Made by a program: the position numbers and the translations under genes. Below the pieces are notes generated by a model. It did no database searches, was not told where the DNA came from, and worked only from the letters and a program-made list of their open reading frames with translations. Of a DNA stretch of 49,522 nt, positions 19,879-30,803 are shown in pieces (the first letter of the stretch is position 1; each line of letters opens with the position of its first letter). This DNA is from Ichthyosporea sp. XGB-2017a (Eukaryota > Opisthokonta > Ichthyosporea): the NCBI GenBank assembly GCA_002811675.1, contig PDIM01010345.1, forward strand, positions 29,378-78,899. Reading direction: 5' to 3'.

Positions 19879-20691
19879 CGATTTAAAATTTTAAAAAGAA
19901 CTTATGTTCCCGAAAGCATCGTACTCACTCAGTGTCGCTGGCCGAATGTCTGGGGCTTCTCTATTACGTAAATAAACTGTACTTTTGCTGCATCCACGTT
20001 GTTTCGCATAGAGAAGATTGTATGAAATAATATTTTGCTCAAATTTCAATCTAGTGTATAATCGGCTCCAGCTTCTTCCTCAAGGATTCGTTCCAAATAC
20101 ACTGGCATTTTGCTTCACACAATCACCAATAGCGTGACAGAAGGATTGGGCTATTTTCAAGCCCACTACATATTCGCTTAACACACCTTCAAGTCATCAC
20201 CACACCAACTACAGATTAGTTCTCACCACATCAGTTACAGATTAGCCCTTCGCAAATACACTTTAGAGAATTAACAATCAAAATAATGCACACATCTCAA
20301 AAAAAGTCGAGGATTTCACACGCAAGGAATTTTCTTATATGTGGCTAAAAATAGCCGAACCAGGGATAATTTGTCGAATGATGAGCAATAATTTATTTTG
20401 TATGTAATTCTCGACTGTGCCAGAAAATAGAAATATCCCTATAAAAAGTATGCCTATTGGCTATTGTACTTCCGTTATTTTCCATGTTATGTTCCTCGCG
20501 AGGAGTTCCTCGTTTGTTTTCGTTTTGATTTCTAATTGGGAAGCTTCTTGTGGATTCTTTTATTGTTTTTAGTGCATCTTAGCTCCTAAAGGAAAAAATA
20601 AATCGGGAACTATAGACTATTTTGTTTGTACAGATAATTTTATTTTTGTGCTGGGGAGAGAGATTGTGTGTGAGAGTAATAATATTTAAGA
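19879..20691. other. Intergenic region upstream of the tubby-like gene
   Basis: SFT2 poly(A) signal at 19971-19976; a TATAAAAA box at 20440-20447; a perfect 12-bp palindrome TCCTCGCGAGGA at 20493-20504. The palindrome is where a transcription start about 50 bp beyond the TATA would lie. The imperfect direct repeat (C/G)A(A/G)T/CTACAGATTAG occurs near 20210 and 20232. No further gene. Confidence 0.5.
20440..20447 (+). promoter_or_regulatory. TATA box-like element upstream of the tubby-like gene
   Basis: TATAAAAA on the sense strand, about 245 bp before the start codon; that distance implies a long or spliced 5' UTR, so assignment is tentative. Confidence 0.4.
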
Positions 20692-22461
20692 ATGTTCTTT
20701 TATGAATCTGATGAAGAAAAGAATTCGGGGAGCCGGCCTGATTCGGGTACCAGTGCCGGCCGTGGAGGTGCCAATATTGTCAATCCCTTTGAGATGGGAG
20801 GCAAGAAAAACCAACTTTCTTTCAGCCAGCCTGCTCAATCTCCTACACAGTGCAATAGCGATGCTGCGGCACGGATGGAAAAGATAAGAAAAGCAGAGGA
20901 GCAGAGGCGCAAACAGCGCCGTTCCTCCGCTGGAATGATTTTCACGAGTGACAGTGAGGCTGCTGTGTCACACATGTCGAACGGAAAGACCAATAGCTTT
21001 ATCAAAAAGAAAAAATCTGAAACTGATGTATTGGGAACGCAGGGGGATGTCTCTGCGGGTAAGGACCCCCTCACTCGAAAAGAGAGCACTATTGGGAATA
21101 TTGATTTCAGTGACTTGCTGCCTTCGGGAAAGGAGGGAATTGTAATTGTAAATACTAAAAAATCATCTGGCGATAAGCAAAAGGAGGAATTACTAGCCCG
21201 AGGAATAGCACCTATTTTTGACTTTTCAGAAGAACCTGTTGAGGAAGCACCCATGCCCGAAGAAACTAAAGCACCAAAACCAGCATTGCACAGTTCGAAA
21301 ACAACTCACAATCCCATTAAGTCTGGTCAAGCCTTCGATATGATTCCTCAAAGTAGTGAATCTGAGACGCCTCCCCCCAAAGCGGTACAAAAAGCCGAAG
21401 CCGAGGGGAATAATGAACCCACCCGCACCATTGAGAGCAACATGGCTTCAATGAATGTGAAAGAAGGCGAGAGGGATTCGTCCCCAGCTGCTGAGAAGGA
21501 GCAAAAGGCCAGAGAGTCCACCACCGAAATTCCAAAGTACCCGTTCCTGGAGAACAAAGCGTTAAGCAAACCAAAGCTAAAAGAGGTTGCGAAGCTTAAA
21601 GACGCAGGAAAAAAAGATATGACCAAAGGAAGCTCCAGTTCTCCTGCTACTCGGGCAAAGGCTTATGAGGGAGTGGACCTTAGTGATACCCTTAAATTTG
21701 TGAATAATCCAGCTCCCAAGGGAGTCAAGATCCTCTGTCGCATTACCAGGGATAAGAAAGGGGTAGAAAAGGGAATGTACCCAACGTATTATTTACACTT
21801 GGAAAAGGAAAATAGAGAAAGGGAGTTTCTTCTTGCGGCAAGGAAAAGAAAGAGAAGCAAAACATCAAACTATGTAATATCAACAGATCCTTTAGATCTC
21901 AGTAGAGAGAGCGACAATTTCTGTGGTAAACTTCGTTCAAATTTTATGGGAACACATTTTTCGGTTTATGACAATGGTGTGAACCCCAAAAAAGTCACCA
22001 TAAAAAATCCAACAGCAAAATCGCGCCGGGAGTTGGCCTCCATTTCGTACGATACTAATCTTCTTGGATTCAAGGGGCCTCGCAAAATGCACTGTCTAAT
22101 TCCAGGCCTCAATAACGACGAGAGCCCAATCGTGTGGCGGCCCCGTGCAGAAAAGGAAACCCTCTTAGAAACATTTAAGGCAGGAAACTTTGAAACTGGA
22201 CGAATCCTCGCTTTAAAAAACAAGGCCCCGGTGTGGAATGATGATATACAATCTTTTGTGCTGAATTTCCACGGCAGAGTAACCGTTGCAAGTGTGAAGA
22301 ACTTTCAACTCATCCACGAAAACGATCCGGACTATGTTCTTCTTCAATTTGGAAAAGTGGGTGATGATGCCTTTACAATGGATTATCAGTTCCCAATGAC
22401 CGCTATCCAGGCCTTTTCCATCGTTTTATCTAGCTTTGATGGCAAGATTGCGTGTGAATAA
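20692..22461 (+). CDS. Tubby-like protein
   Basis: An intronless 589-residue protein. The N-terminal 340 residues are charged and disordered (starting [13 protein letters not shown]). The C-terminal tubby domain runs from about 340 to the end, with recognisable [15 protein letters not shown] and the invariant C-terminal [17 protein letters not shown]. Tubby proteins bind PI(4,5)P2 through the beta-barrel domain and, in the TUB/TULP3 group, link IFT-A to ciliary membrane cargo. The basic KKKKSE and KRKRSK stretches are compatible with nuclear or lipid binding. The sequence does not show which vertebrate TULP it is nearest to. AATAAA near 22617. Confidence 0.95.
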   Translation: MFFYESDEEKNSGSRPDSGTSAGRGGANIVNPFEMGGKKNQLSFSQPAQSPTQCNSDAAARMEKIRKAEEQRRKQRRSSAGMIFTSDSEAAVSHMSNGKTNSFIKKKKSETDVLGTQGDVSAGKDPLTRKESTIGNIDFSDLLPSGKEGIVIVNTKKSSGDKQKEELLARGIAPIFDFSEEPVEEAPMPEETKAPKPALHSSKTTHNPIKSGQAFDMIPQSSESETPPPKAVQKAEAEGNNEPTRTIESNMASMNVKEGERDSSPAAEKEQKARESTTEIPKYPFLENKALSKPKLKEVAKLKDAGKKDMTKGSSSSPATRAKAYEGVDLSDTLKFVNNPAPKGVKILCRITRDKKGVEKGMYPTYYLHLEKENREREFLLAARKRKRSKTSNYVISTDPLDLSRESDNFCGKLRSNFMGTHFSVYDNGVNPKKVTIKNPTAKSRRELASISYDTNLLGFKGPRKMHCLIPGLNNDESPIVWRPRAEKETLLETFKAGNFETGRILALKNKAPVWNDDIQSFVLNFHGRVTVASVKNFQLIHENDPDYVLLQFGKVGDDAFTMDYQFPMTAIQAFSIVLSSFDGKIACE

Positions 22462-22802
22462 GCAACAGACAAAAACACAAGCAGAGAATTGCATTTCTCT
22501 TGCTTGCATTTGTCTTGAAGAGCCTCTGGCACAGAGAAAGAAAACAAAAAAGAAAGCGTACGGAAACTTTTTTTCGTTGTGCTTTTTGTGCCAAATTGAT
22601 ATCAGGCGCGCGCCTCGAAAATAAAAAAAAGAAGAAAAATGAAAGTACTGAAATGTTTTGTTTTGTTTGGGTAATTTATTTTTTTTTTCCCATTTAAAAT
22701 TGTTTTTGTTTTTTTGCTTTTTCTTTTCTTTTTTCTTTGCCTTTTTTGTTTGTGCTAAAAGTTGTGTTGAGTTTGAGATCTTTAGTGCACACGAGTGAGA
22801 GA
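22462..22802. other. T-rich upstream region of the HIBADH-like gene
   Basis: GGCGCGCGCC-like GC island (GCGCGC) near 22607 is followed by sense-strand T-rich sequence from about 22670 to 22750. No TATA box. No gene. Confidence 0.45.
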
Positions 22803-23753
22803 ATGATGTCGGCAAGTAAGAGGCTTTTGAGCACGAATGGTGCCAAATTTGTTAGTATTGATCCCGCAACATGTAAGGTGGGCTGGATTGGTACAGGGGT
22901 TATGGGACGACACATGTGTGAGCACCTGATGAAGCGTGGTGGGTACACTAACGTTAGTGTGTACACCAGAACCGTTAAAAAGGCACAACCGCTGGTTGAT
23001 CTTGGTGCCAAGCTGAAGAATTCGGCCCGGGAGGTAGCGGAGAATAGCGATATAGTTTTTACGATGGTTGGTTACCCAGCGGATGTGGAAAGGGTGATGT
23101 TGGGGGAAAGCGGTTTGCTTTCTGGAATGAGCGATAAGCAAATTGTTGTGGATTTTACTACAAGCATGCCTTCTTTGGCTGAAACCCTGTGCGCAAAGGG
23201 GCTGGAAAAGGGCGTGGCTGTGCTTGATGCCCCTGTTAGTGGTGGTGACATTGGAGCTCGAAACGGTACTTTGTCAATTATGGTTGGTGGCGATGAAATG
23301 GCCTTGAATCACATTATGCCAATGCTTGACTGTTTTGGGAAAAATATTAACTACACAGGAGTGGCTGGAAATGGACAGCATACAAAAATGACTAACCAGA
23401 TAACTATAGCGACTTGTATGATTGGCGTCTGTGAGGCATTAATGTATGCTCAAAAGGCTGGCCTGGATCTGGAAAAGACTCTTCAAGCCATTGGAGGAGG
23501 TGCTGCTGCTTCCTTTTCTCTGACAAGTTATGCCCCTCGCATCCTCAAGAGAGATTTTGCACCTGGATTTTATGTGCATCACTTTGTCAAGGACTTGGAA
23601 ATCGCATTGGATGAATGCCGTAGGTATAATCTTGCACTTCCTGGCCTTGCTCTGGCTCATCAGCTTTATGTAGCTCTTAAAGCTCAAGGAAATGGGGATT
23701 TGGGAACTCAAAGTTTAATTTTGGCACTAGAAAAGCTTAATGGAAAGCACTAA
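22803..23753 (+). CDS. 3-hydroxyisobutyrate dehydrogenase-like NAD(P)-dependent oxidoreductase
   Basis: A single-exon 316-residue beta-hydroxyacid dehydrogenase. The first ATG (MMSASKRLLSTNG) gives a short basic, Ser-rich leader that could be a mitochondrial presequence. The Rossmann motif is GWIGTGVMGRHM, the substrate-binding motif DAPVSGGDIGA, and the catalytic lysine lies in GQHTKMTNQ. The C-terminal half (ILKRDFAPGFYVHHFVKDL and ALPGLALAHQLY) is strikingly like the plant HIBADH-like proteins rather than animal HIBADH. Members oxidise small beta-hydroxyacids such as 3-hydroxyisobutyrate or reduce glyoxylate-type aldehydes; the substrate here is uncertain. Its AATAAA (23863-23868) abuts the stop codon of the convergent apyrase. 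Confidence 0.92.
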   Translation: MMSASKRLLSTNGAKFVSIDPATCKVGWIGTGVMGRHMCEHLMKRGGYTNVSVYTRTVKKAQPLVDLGAKLKNSAREVAENSDIVFTMVGYPADVERVMLGESGLLSGMSDKQIVVDFTTSMPSLAETLCAKGLEKGVAVLDAPVSGGDIGARNGTLSIMVGGDEMALNHIMPMLDCFGKNINYTGVAGNGQHTKMTNQITIATCMIGVCEALMYAQKAGLDLEKTLQAIGGGAAASFSLTSYAPRILKRDFAPGFYVHHFVKDLEIALDECRRYNLALPGLALAHQLYVALKAQGNGDLGTQSLILALEKLNGKH

Positions 23754-23868
23754 TGCCCAGCCAGGGAGCATTATTCCATAAATTTTATGTATACAGCCAC
23801 TCTGTGGTTTATTATTCGATTGTTCTACTCTTTAAATTCTTGGTTTTTAAGCTCAATTTACAAATAAA

Positions 23869-25905
23869 TTAAATAGGAAGAGGTATTCGTCGGAAAAACC
23901 GATAGCGCCGATAAGAGTACACCACAAGCCCAAGAACACAAAGAAGGCAAAATATAAAGACAAAGTTCCACTGGTCAATTGAAACTCCTTGAAAGTAAAT
24001 GCCACCTCCAGCATCACCAATGGTCATTAATGGAAGAAATCGTGTCTGAAAGAGAATAGCTCCCAGTGTCCACTGGACTTCTTGGCCTTTCAAATGCCTC
24101 ACAAACTTCATCTTGTTTACTTCAGGGAAACCATGACCCTCATGTAGGCTTACAGAAATCCAAGCTGACTTAAAACATTGCAATTTAAACCGTTCAAACG
24201 AGACCCCCGGGAATTTTCCACTTTTGAAATCGCCTGCGATAGAGGACCATTCCTTTCCACAGTACTCTGTGGCAAGACTTTCGAAGCGCTCTTTCTTGTA
24301 GTCCCCATCATTCAATTGAAATATATCAACCGAAGTATACCAAAACTCGGAAAATCCAACAAATTCCGCATTGGAAAGGTCCAGAGGGGGTTGGAAGGTT
24401 CCATTCATGGCACAGTTAGAGAATCCACAAGGGGCCTTTTTCAGCAACAAAGGGGTGAGTTTCTTTTTACACTCTTTAAAATCACCAGAGCCCTTAAATC
24501 GCTGTTTGATAATGCCCTCTTCATTTGTCGTATCATCTTCATAGCCCACTGGAAGACACGGATCTGGATATTCAGCAATTTTGTCATTTCCCACCATTCT
24601 TGGTTTCTCATTCAAAGCAACATGCTCCTTGTATCGCTCCCTCGCCTTATTCGCACCATATCCCAGATATGTTGTCACATACAGTCTATACTTGTGTTGA
24701 TCATCGTGCTGATTGCATCCCAGATTCAATTCTACAAACTTTCCACTCTTGTCATTCTTTCCAACGCTATCATCTACTTCAAAAGACACTTGTGAAGACG
24801 CCCCCCCCATTTCAATCAGGCCAACAGTCTTTTCCCCATGCCCAAATTTCCCAAGCACATAATTTGCCGCGATCCACGCGTACATCCCTTCCTGTTCCCC
24901 CGTAATAATCTCAATGTGAGCTTGTGAAAACTTAAAAGGGTATGTTGAAGTGATCCCACGATAAAGTTCATTCTTAATCGCTTCTTGCTCTGATGGTTTA
25001 ATCAGTCTCATCCCAGCAGTTGCCATTATATGCAAAGGCGTGTGCTGATGCTGCTCCGCAGGAACATACTTCATCGCATACAGTAGCAGCTCTTCAATCC
25101 CCTTCATTGCATCTTTTGGCTTCTTATTGTATGATGACAACCCAGGTTCAACTTTCTTCACCACTTGCTCTCCCTCTTTATCTACTGTGGGAGAAATATT
25201 TAGTAGATCTTTCTTATTGCCAGAATGGGCGGGCCACTCGTATACATAAACTCGGCTCCCACTGCTCCCTGCATCAATAATAAGGGCGTAATTCAAACGA
25301 AAGGCCTTCATTTCCACCCCGCGGTCATGCATTCGTTCTTGGCTATTCAAATAAATAAACATCCATATAAAAACAAGAAAGACAAAAATGCCAACAGACA
25401 CTTTCTTCAAAGAAACCATCCCGCTATAGCTTCTTTTCCTCGAAATAACCGGCTGTGGGCGTCTTTCATTACTAAAAGGAGCAAAATCAGAAAACTTCTT
25501 TTCTTTGGGAGGAATTACATCAAGTCCATTATTTCTCTCTTCCCCATCTTCCGAAATGGCTTCTACACTAACAGAAACAAACCCTTCTTCAGCATTTGAT
25601 GTGACTTGTCGTGGACTATAACTCCAAGCCCGAGGCATATTTCCCCGCAATTGGGCAGGTGAAGAAAAAGAAGAAAGGGAATCCGTTTTCTCGCTTATTG
25701 TCCTATGCATCTTTCCGCGCAACTGAGCAGCGGCAGCAGACCCACTTCCACTTCCTCCTTGTTCATCTCCTCCGCCATTAACAGTGGGAGCCAGTGTTGA
25801 CCCAGAGTCCTGCCTCGCCATAGGAGAGAGGCGCCCTGAAGCAGATTTCCCATCCTCCAGAACTATATCAGATAGTCTATTCCCCTGACTATACACTCTT
25901 CTCAT
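23869..25905 (-). CDS. Apyrase, GDA1/CD39 family (ENTPD4/7-like, Golgi/lysosomal type)
   Basis: A single-exon 678-residue nucleoside di/triphosphatase with membrane anchors at both ends: TM near 168-188 and near 648-668, followed by a basic tail (YRRYRFFRR). Apyrase conserved regions are present: DAGSSGSR (ACR1, about 212), MATAGMR (ACR2), EQEGMYAW (ACR3) and IEMGGASSQ (ACR4). Two anchors and the ACR sequences fit the intracellular ENTPD4/7 and yeast Ynd1 group, which hydrolyse UDP/GDP in the secretory lumen to support nucleotide-sugar exchange. The 165-residue cytosolic N-terminus is unusually long and contains a repeated AQLRG-x-M-x-R motif and Arg-x-x-Ser sites. The gene converges on the HIBADH-like gene and diverges from the 2H phosphoesterase. 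Confidence 0.94.
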   Translation of the reverse strand: MRRVYSQGNRLSDIVLEDGKSASGRLSPMARQDSGSTLAPTVNGGGDEQGGSGSGSAAAAQLRGKMHRTISEKTDSLSSFSSPAQLRGNMPRAWSYSPRQVTSNAEEGFVSVSVEAISEDGEERNNGLDVIPPKEKKFSDFAPFSNERRPQPVISRKRSYSGMVSLKKVSVGIFVFLVFIWMFIYLNSQERMHDRGVEMKAFRLNYALIIDAGSSGSRVYVYEWPAHSGNKKDLLNISPTVDKEGEQVVKKVEPGLSSYNKKPKDAMKGIEELLLYAMKYVPAEQHQHTPLHIMATAGMRLIKPSEQEAIKNELYRGITSTYPFKFSQAHIEIITGEQEGMYAWIAANYVLGKFGHGEKTVGLIEMGGASSQVSFEVDDSVGKNDKSGKFVELNLGCNQHDDQHKYRLYVTTYLGYGANKARERYKEHVALNEKPRMVGNDKIAEYPDPCLPVGYEDDTTNEEGIIKQRFKGSGDFKECKKKLTPLLLKKAPCGFSNCAMNGTFQPPLDLSNAEFVGFSEFWYTSVDIFQLNDGDYKKERFESLATEYCGKEWSSIAGDFKSGKFPGVSFERFKLQCFKSAWISVSLHEGHGFPEVNKMKFVRHLKGQEVQWTLGAILFQTRFLPLMTIGDAGGGIYFQGVSIDQWNFVFIFCLLCVLGLVVYSYRRYRFFRRIPLPI

Positions 25906-26502
25906 TATTCCTCGCGTGTTCTATTTCCTCGCCCCCTTACTTATATATATCACAACAATCAGCACCCACCCTCCCTTCTAGTTATTACAGATCACAACAA
26001 CGTACAAGCACTGACCTGGTCGTGGCGGTGGTGGGGGAGGAGTGTAGCTGATTTACAATAACAGTGCACATGGACATAAAATAACATGCACAGCAATATA
26101 ATCGAGCGAGCTTGCGAGCGATTCCTCCTTACTGATCGACAATTTAAATACACTTTTAGGGCGTCCTCTGATTGGCTCCTGGAATTTGCGCTACTATCTA
26201 TAACCCTAAAGAAGAAAATGGCGAGCGAGCCGACCTTTAGGTCATTGCAATTTTATAAGCAGCAGCTGTAGCCTGTAACTAACAGCTAAACCCCTCTCCC
26301 CCTCCTCCAATTAGAACCAACAGATCAGGCCCACAAAGGATTGAGGATCATGCCAAAACACGTGAACACTCCAGGCTCCAGCTCCTCCTCCTGCCCTTCT
26401 TCTGGTTCATGAGGGGTGTTATTTTTTTAAGCTTTATTTGTATTGCAGGTGGTGATTTGTTTTGTTTTTGTTTCTGTGTGTGTGTGTGTTTTTTTTTGTA
26501 TT
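25906..26502. other. Divergent promoter region, apyrase and 2H phosphoesterase
   Basis: A TATATATA stretch at about 25942-25949 lies near the apyrase start. A CGAGCG-rich element at 26101-26128 is repeated in inverted form at 30804-30829. T-rich and TG-repeat sequence (26475-26498) immediately precedes the phosphoesterase. Confidence 0.5.
26101..26128 (-). repeat. Dispersed GCTCG-rich element, copy 1
   Basis: On the minus strand it reads GGAGGAATCGCTCGCAAG then CTCGCTCG; 24 of 26 positions match the plus-strand copy at 30804-30829. Nature unknown. Confidence 0.6.
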
Positions 26503-27498
26503 ATGTTCCAGGAGGATAAGATTGTGAAGGAACTTTCTATTGGGGTGCGAAGGGATGTCTGGGGATTGAATCTTACTACTTTGTGGCCCGGGGACGAGCG
26601 ATTGCGGGCACAATACGCGCGATTGGTTCAGGCATTGAAAGATCAAGTTCCCGAGGCTGCTGAATGCTGTTACTTCTATCCGTTCGAGACCCTACACTGC
26701 ACTATATCGACATTTGTCAATTTCAAGAAAGACTTGTACTTTAGCAAGAAGGGGGGTAATGGGGAGGAGGTGGACGCACCCGCGCTTGCTGGGAGAAGGG
26801 AAGCGTGCTTGGAGGAATGGAAAAATGCAGTGGAGAAATCCATCGAGGTGGAGCGCAATCGGCAACAAGAGGAAAAAAACGAGGAGGATAAGGACAATAG
26901 GAATGGGGAATCACAGGAACCAAAGCCTTTAATTTCGGGCTCTTTTGAGGTGGAATATTCATCTATAGTTCTTGCAAGTGCAGCTGGGTTTATGCGATTA
27001 CTAAATCCAACAGATAATATTGCCTCCGTTCGTGAAGCTATCGATAAGCATGCCAAATCTTTTGTTTCGCAAAATGTGAGTTATGAGCTGTCAAAGGATA
27101 ATTTTCATACTGCTACTCATCCGTGACGTGTTTTTTTGCTTTTAAACCAATTTTAGTTACTTGACAATTGCACAGTTAGTAGTCCAAATATCATTCATTG
27201 CACATTTATGAGATTTATATCCGTCCCCAAAGATGCTGACCGTTTTCGTGAAAAGTTCGAGTCTATCTGTTCACAAATATGGGAGCCGTTTAATGTCAGA
27301 GTCTCGGAGGTAACCATTCAATAGCTTCATGTTTGTTCGTTATGTTTATTTCAACTTTGCCTTTAACTAACACCGCCTTTGCTTTTATGTATATTCGTTT
27401 GTTTGTGCTTGATTGTAAAGATGTATGTGTCAGAAGAAGATAAACCTTACATGCATGTAGGGCTTGATAAAAGAATACCTTGTTTGAACTTCCCTTAA
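26503..27498 (+). CDS. 2H phosphoesterase-like protein
   Basis: Three exons, 26503-27075, 27157-27309 and 27421-27498, all joining in phase 0 with introns of 81 and 111 bp (donors GTGAGT and GTAACC), encode 267 residues. Two H-C-T motifs, HCTIST at residue 65 and HCTFMR at 205, are spaced as in the two-histidine (2H) phosphoesterase superfamily, which acts on 2',3'-cyclic or 2'-5' phosphodiesters of RNA and ADP-ribose derivatives. Between them is a Glu/Lys-rich insertion (about 85-145) expected to be disordered. The exact subfamily (LigT, CPDase, AKAP7, USB1 or other) is not recognised. TTCCAG directly before GAGGAT could instead be an acceptor, so the true N-terminus may lie in an upstream exon. 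AATAAA at 27551-27556. Confidence 0.7.
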
Positions 27499-27625
27499 GC
27501 TGGTGAATGTTCTTTGCACTTTAGGAAGAGGGCAGAACTGTTTTTTGCAAAATAAAACCCCTGCAGAAAGGGGGGGGGAGCGTTATTCTGCATCTGCTTT
27601 ATTGGTAACTACATGTTTATAGAGT

Positions 27626-29575
27626 TTAGAGATGACTGCAGTGGTTTTTGTTAAACATCTCGTGCTCAAGCAGCATTTGGTAATTCGATGAAGGGCTTTG
27701 GTCGCAAAAGGTTGAATTACCCTTGATAAAGCCGCGAACGCTGCAACGAGTTGCTTTCAGAGTTTTCTCGTCAACGGAGTTTACCACTTTAAAGCTCTTG
27801 GTGTGGTATGTGACGTACTTAGCTACCAAATCGTCGTCCTTATCAAACTTCTGATAGACAAAATCTAACATGGACTGGGGAGTACAATCTTTTACGCCAT
27901 AATCTTTTGTGGCAGAGTACTCCTCTACCCAATCAAGACTTCCCTTTTTGTTTCCTTCCTCAAGGTTGGCAATATAAGTGGTAAAGTCGGCAATAGCTCC
28001 ATTTGTTCCATCGAGTGAAAAGATTCTGTATCCAGGGTTAAGCTCCTGGTATGTCGTAACGGACCCAACAACAAAAGCTGTACTAGCTCCTTTGGTTATG
28101 TCATTGAATTTAGGCTGGACGTAAAAACTGTCTGAGTGGGTATGTCCGTAGAACTGGCCAAGTATAGTATCTGCAAATCGGTCCACAACAGTTGCGAAGT
28201 TTTTGGACCAAACAGCATCCATATCACCGTTACCAGGAGGCACGTGTGCAGATATGTACACTTTCCAGCCACCTTGTTCTGCTTTGTAGAGCTCATCAAC
28301 AAGCCACTTCATTTGACCATCCAAATCACCATTAGTCACAAAAAGCCACCAGTTTTCGACATAGTTTAGATTAGTGTTGAGCGTAAGAATTTTTGTTTTT
28401 GCCTCTGCGTCATATTCTTTAGAGTAAAAACCTCCTTTCGTAAATGTGTCTTTTTGATCAGCAGGAATCCACTTGTAGCCATTAGGTCCCCACAAATCCC
28501 AAAGGTCCTTATACAGTCGCTTAATTGATTCTCCACTGTGCAAAACAGCACTTGATGGTGCAAACAAGTTCAATGGTGCGGGCTCATGATTTCCAATGCA
28601 AGGAAATTTAGCAACATCAGGGAACTCAGACTCGATGCTAGCTGTGACATTTTCAATAACGGCATCGTTTGCTTCAATGGTCTGCTGCCATATGTTGTGG
28701 GCCACTAAATCCCCAGTAAATATCAAATGGGTTGCTTGACGCTTCTTTGAATCACGGAACATATCCATCATTGTGTCCCTAGGGACATCACACTGAGGAT
28801 GCCCAAACTTTCCTGCGTAAGTTCCCTTGACAGGGTCTCCCTTTTTGTTGCCTTTTCGGCAACACAATGGCTGCCCACAGTCACTTGTTGCCCCAACTTC
28901 GTAATCTCTATCGTAGTGGACATCAGACAAGTGCAACAACTGAGTCTTTTTTCCACCCTTTACAGGCTTTGGAGAAGGTGAGACATTTCCGGACCGTGGC
29001 ACCCCTGAAAGGTCAATTGTCCAATCCTTTGAGGGGGGGGTAGTTTTAGGACACACGTGAAAGAGGTTTCCGCACACAAGGTCTGGGTTCTCAAACCCTT
29101 TGTTCCAAAGGATGTCCATTAACTGCGGTGTATACAAGTTCACCATTCCTTGACACTATTTAGGTAAAAAAAAAAAAAAGTAAGGCCATAGAGAGACGAT
29201 TAGAATCAAGGGTAATGTTCAGAGAATCTATCAAAGACAACTTGGGATTCAATCGAGGGATTCAATACTTACTACTTCCTTATCGATGGGATAGGAAATT
29301 GGGAACCATTTAGCCGCCCAGCAAATGTACTTGTTGATGAAATTGTCAAGGTCACTGGCTGTCGAGTCAGAAGTGATCTTTTTACCAATGGTCTTCCAAG
29401 CTTCTCTGCAAAGACTACAGGCGCTTATTCCCTTTGGCATACTTTCCATCTGCTCGAGGCTTTTCAATGAATATCCCTGAATCACATCTTCTTCAGTGGG
29501 AGCTGCTGTGCTCATGTTGGCCTGAAATGCAAACAGCATCAGCGCCATAACAATAAAGCACTTCACAAACTGCAT
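27626..29575 (-). CDS. SMPD1: Acid sphingomyelinase (sphingomyelin phosphodiesterase)
   Basis: Two exons, 29273-29575 and 27626-29155 (phase 0, 117-bp intron, donor GTAAGT), encode 610 residues (human about 631). A signal peptide (MQFVKCFIVMALMLFAF) is followed by a saposin-B domain whose first cysteines are in ACSLC and whose last is supplied by the second exon (CQGMV), confirming the join. The calcineurin-like phosphodiesterase domain has the metal ligands in LSDVHYD, FTGDLVAHN, GNHEP, SAHVPPG and YGHTHSD, then the C-terminal Cys-rich region. It hydrolyses sphingomyelin to ceramide and phosphocholine in lysosomes or after secretion, needing zinc. A TATA box lies 106 bp upstream of the ATG. 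Confidence 0.96.
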
Positions 29576-29680
29576 GGTTATCCTAAGTGTAAGTTGCTTC
29601 TGGACTTATGTAGATTCGTACTTCTCTGAAAAGTGGTTCTTGTTTGATTTAAACCTATGTATTTCCCCTCCAACCCCCCC

Positions 29681-29687
29681 CTTTATA
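29681..29687 (-). promoter_or_regulatory. TATA box of SMPD1
   Basis: On the minus strand TATAAAG in the context ATGTATAAAGG, 106 bp before the ATG. Confidence 0.6.
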
Positions 29688-30803
29688 CATTCTCACAATG
29701 CTCGAATAGCAAGGCCTCTGCTAAAAAAAAAAATTGGTGAGAAAAACAGTGTTGTGTTTATTTCAACTCGGGCTATTCATTAAATTAATTGTGGCGAACT
29801 GGTGGAAGGAAGAATCCTTTAATGGTACAGACCGGGCACAAAATGACGGCACAAAATGACGTTCACCCAAGCAAGTGCTAACCTCTACTTACCCGCTGCA
29901 AGAAGAGTGAAAATGACCCCCTCGCCTCGTCACTAGCAAGATTCACTGTCTCCCCCAATGCGGCGAGTAATGAGACAACCCGGCCTGCTTTTTAGAAACA
30001 CTTCCATGAATCATCACTCTGCAATGTAGTACAGCTCAGAACTAATTAATCCGAATTGCTGTATTTGTACAGAGAGTAGTTTCAATCAGTTTCGATCAAC
30101 CATCTCTCCATTACAGTACAAAATGAGCTAATTGTAATGGCCATTTTAAGCAGGTTTGATATACACCGGACAAATATAATTAATTGAGCGAAGCGCAGCG
30201 TAGCGTTTTTCTCTCATCAGCTCAGGCCCTTTTCGACGGTCAATTTTTTCGAGGATATATGATAAATGCAGCCTTCTGATTGGATAAAACCCCCATCCCC
30301 CAAAATTATGCTTCTCAGAACTGAATCCCTTACACAAGCTTCGCTCGTCCACACTTGCTGTGAGTAGCTATTTTGTAGTGTGGACACAACTACTGATTGT
30401 GCTATTAATTAATCCCCCTAGCAACCAGGCAACCACTGAAAACCCGCAAAATGACACGGCAATTTTCATTTTTCATGGGTAAAACTTTTCAGTTGGGAAA
30501 AAGCCGATCATGATGAAAAGGGCGTGGCTGCAGTACAATTTGATGCACTACGTCGATCCTGCAGTCGGGGTAGTTTTTTCTTTTCTTTTTGGTACAATCT
30601 TTTTGTACAATCTTTTTGTACTCTTGTTGTACTGTAATTGTCTTCTTTAGGGTTATGTGTGGTGGGTGAAATTCCCGGAGCCAATCCCTTGCAATCATTA
30701 TATTACGGTCAAGCAAGGGTCAAGTGGTCAAGTGGATTTAAAGCCTTGTTTAAACTGTCGGTCACTAGTACCGAGGAACTATGTAGTACAGTAGACGTAA
30801 TTA

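Noticed and set aside
24178..25599. Plus-strand frames opposite the apyrase
   Set aside because: Antisense shadows; the apyrase frame contains all conserved regions.
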